10,400 nt of DNA from Campylobacterales bacterium (GTDB taxonomy: Bacteria; Campylobacterota; Campylobacteria; Campylobacterales; Sulfurovaceae). The notes under the pieces were generated by a model. The model searched no databases. It had not been told where the DNA came from and worked only from the letters and a program-made list of their open reading frames with translations. The number at the start of each line of letters is the position of its first letter. The first letter of the stretch is position 1. This document shows positions 6,849-10,400 of this stretch, one piece after another. The position numbers and the translations under genes are program-made. The stretch is taken from positions 1 through 10,400 of the forward strand of contig JACXUN010000034.1 in assembly GCA_014763905.1 (NCBI GenBank). Direction: 5' to 3'.

Positions 6849-8447
6849 ATGGCAGCTAAACATAGCTATGAAGTAAAAGACGTTGCTGGAAAATTAGCCA
6901 AAGGATTTTTGAAAAATCCGCTAACGGCTGTTTTAGGAATTGTTTTGCTGGCATTGGGGTGGATATCATTAACTACCATGCCAAGAGAAGAGGATCCTCA
7001 GATTGCTATTTCCGGTGGTGCGGTTATTGTTGCCATGCCGGGTGCGACACCCAAAGAGGTTGAAAATATCATCGTTAAACCCCTAGAACGCAAGCTTCGA
7101 GAGGTTAAAGGGATTGAACATATCTACGGTATGGCGATGGAAAATGTCGGTATTGTCAATGTCATGTATTATATCGGAGAGAACCGAGAGGATTCGAACC
7201 TCAAACTCTACGACAAAGTGATGCAAAATATGGATGAGATGCCAAAAGGGGTAATGCAGCCGCTTATCAAACCGTTTGATATCGATATCGATGTACCGAT
7301 TTTGACCCTAGCCTTTTATCAAAAAGAGAACTCAACCCTCTCACCGCAAGCGTATATCAAAAAGCTCAAAGATTTTCAGCATAAGATCAATGCCATTGAT
7401 AATGTAGCCAAAACAACCCTCCAAGGTGCACATAAAGAGCAGTATAATATCCAAGTCGATATGGGTAAACTCTCTGCTTACCATCTCTCTATGGGGCAGA
7501 TTATGCAAGCGGTGCAGTCGTTGGCAGCCAATGTACCCGATGTCAAAGGACGTACACGAGACGAAAAACTGACTATTTTCGGAATCAATAACGCCATTCA
7601 AACCATTGAAGATGTCAAAAATGTGATGGTTGCCAACTATATGGGTTCTCCAGTCTACTTAAAAGATGTTGCTGTGGTTGAAGACGGTATCGATATTCAG
7701 AATTTTCAAGATGCCGATATTATATTCCGAAAAGACGGCGATATGGAAAACAATTTAACGGAACATAAAGCACAAGTGACCATGACGGTTGCCAAATTGG
7801 CAGGAACCAATGCGGTCTTTGTTGCACAAGATGTAGAAAAGATACTCGAACAATATGACAGTGAATTTGAAAAAAACGGGATTGGATATATCATTACACG
7901 AGATTATGGTGAACGGGCAAACGAAGCGGTTAATGAATTGATGAGCCACTTGGTTATTACCATTATTATTATCTCTGTTATGCTGGTCTTTGCATTGGGT
8001 TGGAGAGAGTCACTGATTGTTACCTTTACGGTTCCGGCTATTCTTGCGATTACCCTCTTTATCGCCCATATGACCGGACAGACGATGAACCGGATCACCC
8101 TCTTTGCGTTCCTACTTTCACTAGGGCTTCTGGTTGATGCCGCGATTATCGTTATCGAAAACATTCACCGTCACCTTCATGCCCATGATGTGCATGAGAA
8201 AGAGATGGATGAGTTGCTGATTGAAGCCACCGATGAAGTGGGTGCTCCGACCAATATCGCGACCTTAGCCATTATTATGACCATGGTTCCGATGGCGTTT
8301 GTTGGAGGAATGATGGGATCATTTATGAAACCGATTCCGCTTAATGTTCCGGTTGCACTCTTTGCTTCCTTGATTGTTGCGTATATCTTTACGCCGTATT
8401 TGAGTCTAAAACTCTTAAAAAAACCGTCACACAGTCATAAACACTAA
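6849..8447 (+). CDS. RND efflux transporter, N-terminal half (TM1-6) as a separate protein
   Basis: Inner-membrane proton-driven pump subunit. The 532 residues match only the first half of an AcrB/CusA-like RND protein. TM1 lies at about 25-43, followed by the PREEDPQI motif, a periplasmic porter region of about 320 residues (44-363), then TM2 (364-383), TM3 (387-406), TM4 (414-436), TM5 (467-487) and TM6 (497-520). TM4 carries the proton-relay motif GLLVDAAIIVIEN with D430. The second aspartate of AcrB is alanine here, as in CusA-type pumps. The protein ends in a basic, His-containing tail (KKPSHSHKH), where a full-length pump would enter the cytoplasmic loop to TM7. AAAGGA (6838-6843) precedes the ATG. 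The missing half is encoded immediately downstream. The substrate (drug, solvent, metal or other) is not known. Confidence 0.93.
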   Translation: MAAKHSYEVKDVAGKLAKGFLKNPLTAVLGIVLLALGWISLTTMPREEDPQIAISGGAVIVAMPGATPKEVENIIVKPLERKLREVKGIEHIYGMAMENVGIVNVMYYIGENREDSNLKLYDKVMQNMDEMPKGVMQPLIKPFDIDIDVPILTLAFYQKENSTLSPQAYIKKLKDFQHKINAIDNVAKTTLQGAHKEQYNIQVDMGKLSAYHLSMGQIMQAVQSLAANVPDVKGRTRDEKLTIFGINNAIQTIEDVKNVMVANYMGSPVYLKDVAVVEDGIDIQNFQDADIIFRKDGDMENNLTEHKAQVTMTVAKLAGTNAVFVAQDVEKILEQYDSEFEKNGIGYIITRDYGERANEAVNELMSHLVITIIIISVMLVFALGWRESLIVTFTVPAILAITLFIAHMTGQTMNRITLFAFLLSLGLLVDAAIIVIENIHRHLHAHDVHEKEMDELLIEATDEVGAPTNIATLAIIMTMVPMAFVGGMMGSFMKPIPLNVPVALFASLIVAYIFTPYLSLKLLKKPSHSHKH

Positions 8448-8453
8448 GAGGGG
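8448..8453 (+). promoter_or_regulatory. Ribosome binding site of the C-terminal pump half
   Basis: GAGGGG lies directly after the stop of the N-terminal half and 7 nt before the ATG at 8461. It decides between two nearby ATGs. The one at 8457 is only 3 nt from this site and gives a five-codon frame that stops at once. The one at 8461 has good spacing and opens the long frame. A strong site here shows that the second half is translated on its own. Confidence 0.75.
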
Positions 8454-8460
8454 ATAATGG

Positions 8461-10197
8461 ATGAAAAAATTTGAAAATTTTGTTTACGACATTATCAATA
8501 GCCAACGGAAAAAATTTCTGGTTATTGTTTTAACGGCAGTGGCTTTCTTTGCCTCCCTATTAATGTTTCCGACCAAAATCGTTTTGGCAAAGATGCTGCC
8601 GGGGAAAAGTGCCAATACCTATTCAGTCTATATTGATACACCAACTGGAAGTTCTATTGAACAGACCAAAAAGGTAGTCAACTGTGTCACCGGTATCCTC
8701 CAAAAAGAGGATGAGATCAAGAATATGGTTCTCTTTAATGCACAAGGTATTCCACTTGATTACGCCGGACTGGTTAAAGGTTCGAGTATGAAGCGTACGG
8801 AAAATGTCGCAGAGATTTCCGTGAATCTTACCGATAAACATCATCGGGAAGAACCTTCATTCCTTATGACACAACGGCTTCGACCAGTTGTTCAACAGGA
8901 GTGTAGCAATATTGTTCCCGATACGATCATTAAATTTATCGAACAGCCGGCTGGTCCTCCAACATTGGCATCGATCGTAGTGGAAGTGCATGGAGACAAC
9001 ATCCCTAAAAGCCGTGAACTCGCCATTGAAGTAGGAAACATCCTTGGTAAAACTGAGGGCTTAGTCGATGTCGATGTTATGGCTGATGATATCTTTGAAA
9101 AGTATGAGCTTATTCCGAATATTGACAAGATTGCACGAAGCGGATTAGCCATTGAACAGGTCAATAATATTCTCTATCTCTCTTTTGAAGGGATGGTCAT
9201 TGCCACTAAAAACTCTGAAGAACATGCAGAACAGATTCCTATCTTCTTAGTTTTAAGTGATTCAACTAAACGGCTAAGCGGTGGCAGTGTAGAACATATT
9301 CGTTCCAAATTAAGTTCACTAAACCTCATGAACCAACAAGGTATGATGGTACCGCTGACTGAAGTCGTCGAGATCGAAAAAGTAGAATCTAAACCGATGA
9401 TCATGCACAAAGACTTGAAACGAATGATCAATGTCATTGCCGAAACTGATATGGTCTCCCAAGTCTATCCGCTTTTGGATGCACGGGATCAGATGATTAA
9501 ACACTTCTCTAGGGAGTACAATATTACCAAAGAGGGCTTTTCAACCTATATGTTTGACCTGCATCTAACCGATAAAAAAACCGGTGAAACCTTCCTGTTA
9601 CGCTGGGACGGTGAGATGAAAGTAACCCTCGATACCTTTAGGGACTTGGGAGCAGCGTTTATTGCTGCCTTGGTACTGATTTTCTTCTTATTGGTAATCT
9701 ATTACAAGAGCTTTACCATTAGTGGAATCATTCTATTGGGTTCATTCCTATCACTAATCGGGGTCATAGTAGGACACTGGGTAGCCGACTTAGTCACCAA
9801 GGAGACCTTCTTCTTGACCGCTACCTCTCTGATCGGATTTATTGCCTTGATGGGAATCAGTTCACGAAACTCACTGCTTCTTATCGACTTCTCGATGGCA
9901 CTGATGAAAGAGCATGGAATGGAGAAGAAAAAGGCTATTGCCGTTGCAACCGCCACCAGAGCCAAACCGATTATGCTAACCGCTGTAGCTATTATTTTGG
10001 GATCAGCACTCTTAGCAAGTGACCCGATTTTTGGTGGACTGGGGGTAGCCCTTATCTCAGGAACCGTTGCGGCTGTTTTCGTCTCTCTGCTCTTTATCCC
10101 AGTACTCATGGATAATGCCAGAGAGATCAATGGAGACAAACTCGACAATACCTCTATTGACCAAGAACACCCTCACGATATCTCTATCACACGATAG
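8461..10197 (+). CDS. RND efflux transporter, C-terminal half (TM7-12) as a separate protein
   Basis: Second half of the pump, 578 residues. A short amphipathic N-terminus (FENFVYDIINSQRKKF) is followed by TM7 (about 19-37), a periplasmic porter region of about 355 residues (38-393) and TM8 (394-414), TM9 (418-440), TM10 (450-475), TM11 (500-518) and TM12 (525-550). Family-like motifs include PAGPPTLASIVVEVHGD (163-179), RWDGEMKVTLDTFRDLGAAF (381-400) and, in TM10, GISSRNSLLLIDF (465-477). R469 stands where AcrB has its relay lysine. These fit the broad AcrB/AcrD/AcrF family (COG0841), especially the branch with an RNS motif in TM10. It starts 13 nt after the N-terminal half, in another frame and with its own ribosome binding site. 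The two must associate to rebuild a 12-helix protomer of about 1110 residues, slightly longer than AcrB. The C-terminal tail (about 555-578) is hydrophilic, with HPHD. Confidence 0.93.
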   Translation: MKKFENFVYDIINSQRKKFLVIVLTAVAFFASLLMFPTKIVLAKMLPGKSANTYSVYIDTPTGSSIEQTKKVVNCVTGILQKEDEIKNMVLFNAQGIPLDYAGLVKGSSMKRTENVAEISVNLTDKHHREEPSFLMTQRLRPVVQQECSNIVPDTIIKFIEQPAGPPTLASIVVEVHGDNIPKSRELAIEVGNILGKTEGLVDVDVMADDIFEKYELIPNIDKIARSGLAIEQVNNILYLSFEGMVIATKNSEEHAEQIPIFLVLSDSTKRLSGGSVEHIRSKLSSLNLMNQQGMMVPLTEVVEIEKVESKPMIMHKDLKRMINVIAETDMVSQVYPLLDARDQMIKHFSREYNITKEGFSTYMFDLHLTDKKTGETFLLRWDGEMKVTLDTFRDLGAAFIAALVLIFFLLVIYYKSFTISGIILLGSFLSLIGVIVGHWVADLVTKETFFLTATSLIGFIALMGISSRNSLLLIDFSMALMKEHGMEKKKAIAVATATRAKPIMLTAVAIILGSALLASDPIFGGLGVALISGTVAAVFVSLLFIPVLMDNAREINGDKLDNTSIDQEHPHDISITR

Positions 10198-10201
10198 CCC
10201 C

Positions 10202-10227
10202 ATATTCCCACAATCATGTGGGAATAT
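10202..10227 (+). terminator. Hairpin after the efflux operon, likely terminator
   Basis: A perfect 11-bp stem, ATATTCCCACA (10202-10212) and TGTGGGAATAT (10217-10227), with the 4-nt loop ATCA, starts 5 nt after the stop of the last pump gene. The U-run is poor (TTTC), although a T-rich run follows at 10243-10249. It is most likely the operon terminator, possibly an inefficient one or one that also protects the mRNA 3' end. Confidence 0.65.
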
Positions 10228-10273
10228 TTCAACCAATATCCCTTTTTTTACCTTTTGTAACTTTATTCAATAG

Positions 10274-10298
10274 AGTATAAAAATATTTACTTTATACT
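10274..10298 (+). repeat. Inverted repeat AGTATAAA-N9-TTTATACT upstream of the last gene
   Basis: AGTATAAA (10274-10281) and TTTATACT (10291-10298) are exact 8-bp inverted repeats with a 9-nt spacer, about 28 nt before the start codon at 10326. Each arm contains a TATAAA- or TATACT-like sequence, so the site may overlap the promoter of the next gene. It resembles an operator for a dimeric regulator, but no known consensus is recognised. Confidence 0.35.
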
Positions 10299-10325
10299 TT
10301 ATTATTAAATTTATAAGGAAAAGTA

Positions 10326-10400
10326 ATGGGAATAGTGACAACACTGGAACCCCTACATCTTGGTGCATCTTATACGATAGGTTCTCATATTTTACCGGGT
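10326..10400 (+). CDS. Start of an unrecognised gene, cut by the window edge
   Basis: An ATG at 10326 with AAGGAA (10315-10320) at good spacing opens a frame of 25 codons that runs to the last base of the window. The visible peptide starts MGIVTTLEPLHLGASY and ends with TIGSHILPG. I do not recognise a family from so little. It is separated from the efflux operon by a hairpin and a gap of about 100 nt, so it probably belongs to another transcription unit. It shows no signal peptide in the visible part. Confidence 0.65.
   Translation, partial: MGIVTTLEPLHLGASYTIGSHILPG

Noticed and set aside
8440..8465. The RND gene as a pseudogene broken by a frameshift or sequencing error
   Set aside because: Stops in both frames (TAA at 8445-8447 and TAA at 8455-8457) mean no single indel joins the halves, the C-half has its own good ribosome binding site, and both halves keep their conserved motifs.
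8457..8474. ATG at 8457 as the start of the C-terminal pump half
   Set aside because: It gives ATG GAT GAA AAA ATT TGA, a five-codon frame, and sits only 3 nt from the ribosome binding site.
9702..10148. Open frame of 148 codons on the minus strand inside the C-terminal pump half
   Set aside because: It mirrors the membrane segments of the RND gene; its hydrophobic and Ser/Ile-rich product is what the reverse complement of transmembrane codons gives.
10067..10273. Small plus-strand frame of 68 codons running past the end of the pump gene
   Set aside because: Most of it overlaps the pump gene in another frame, the rest crosses the terminator hairpin, and the start has no convincing ribosome binding site.

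Overview
The window looks like chromosomal DNA of a Campylobacterota (epsilonproteobacterial) species, probably a free-living Sulfurimonas/Sulfurovum-like lineage rather than a Campylobacter or Helicobacter. The basis is the order aroA - ispH - rpsA - serA, which from memory is shared with Campylobacter jejuni and Helicobacter pylori, together with the AT-leaning codon use and the protein sequences. The genus is an inference. All genes are on the + strand.

Left half (1-4477), housekeeping: the 3' end of aroA (shikimate pathway), ispH (last step of the MEP isoprenoid pathway), rpsA (ribosomal protein S1, six S1 repeats) and serA (long-form D-3-phosphoglycerate dehydrogenase with an ACT domain). 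ispH and rpsA each have a recognisable -10 box. serA lies 13 nt behind rpsA, its Shine-Dalgarno overlaps the rpsA stop codon, and the pair ends at a strong hairpin terminator (4446-4477).

Right half (4478-10228), an efflux operon: a 129-nt AT-rich regulatory gap carries a TATAAT box, a perfect 20-bp palindrome and a second dyad. It is followed by four tightly packed genes: a TolC-family outer-membrane channel, a short periplasmic adaptor (4-nt overlap), and an RND pump encoded as two separate proteins. The first carries TM1-6 and the second TM7-12. A hairpin follows at 10202-10227. Together these would form a tripartite drug, solvent or metal exporter across both membranes. No regulator gene lies inside the window.

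Right edge (10228-10400): an AT-rich gap with an 8-bp inverted repeat, then the first 25 codons of an unrecognised gene.

The most interesting observation is the split RND transporter. The two halves are in different frames, the second has its own strong ribosome binding site, and stop codons in both frames at the junction mean no single indel could rejoin them. It therefore looks like a real two-subunit pump rather than a broken gene. I see no mobile element, CRISPR array, tRNA or rRNA, and no gene-free stretch longer than 300 bases.
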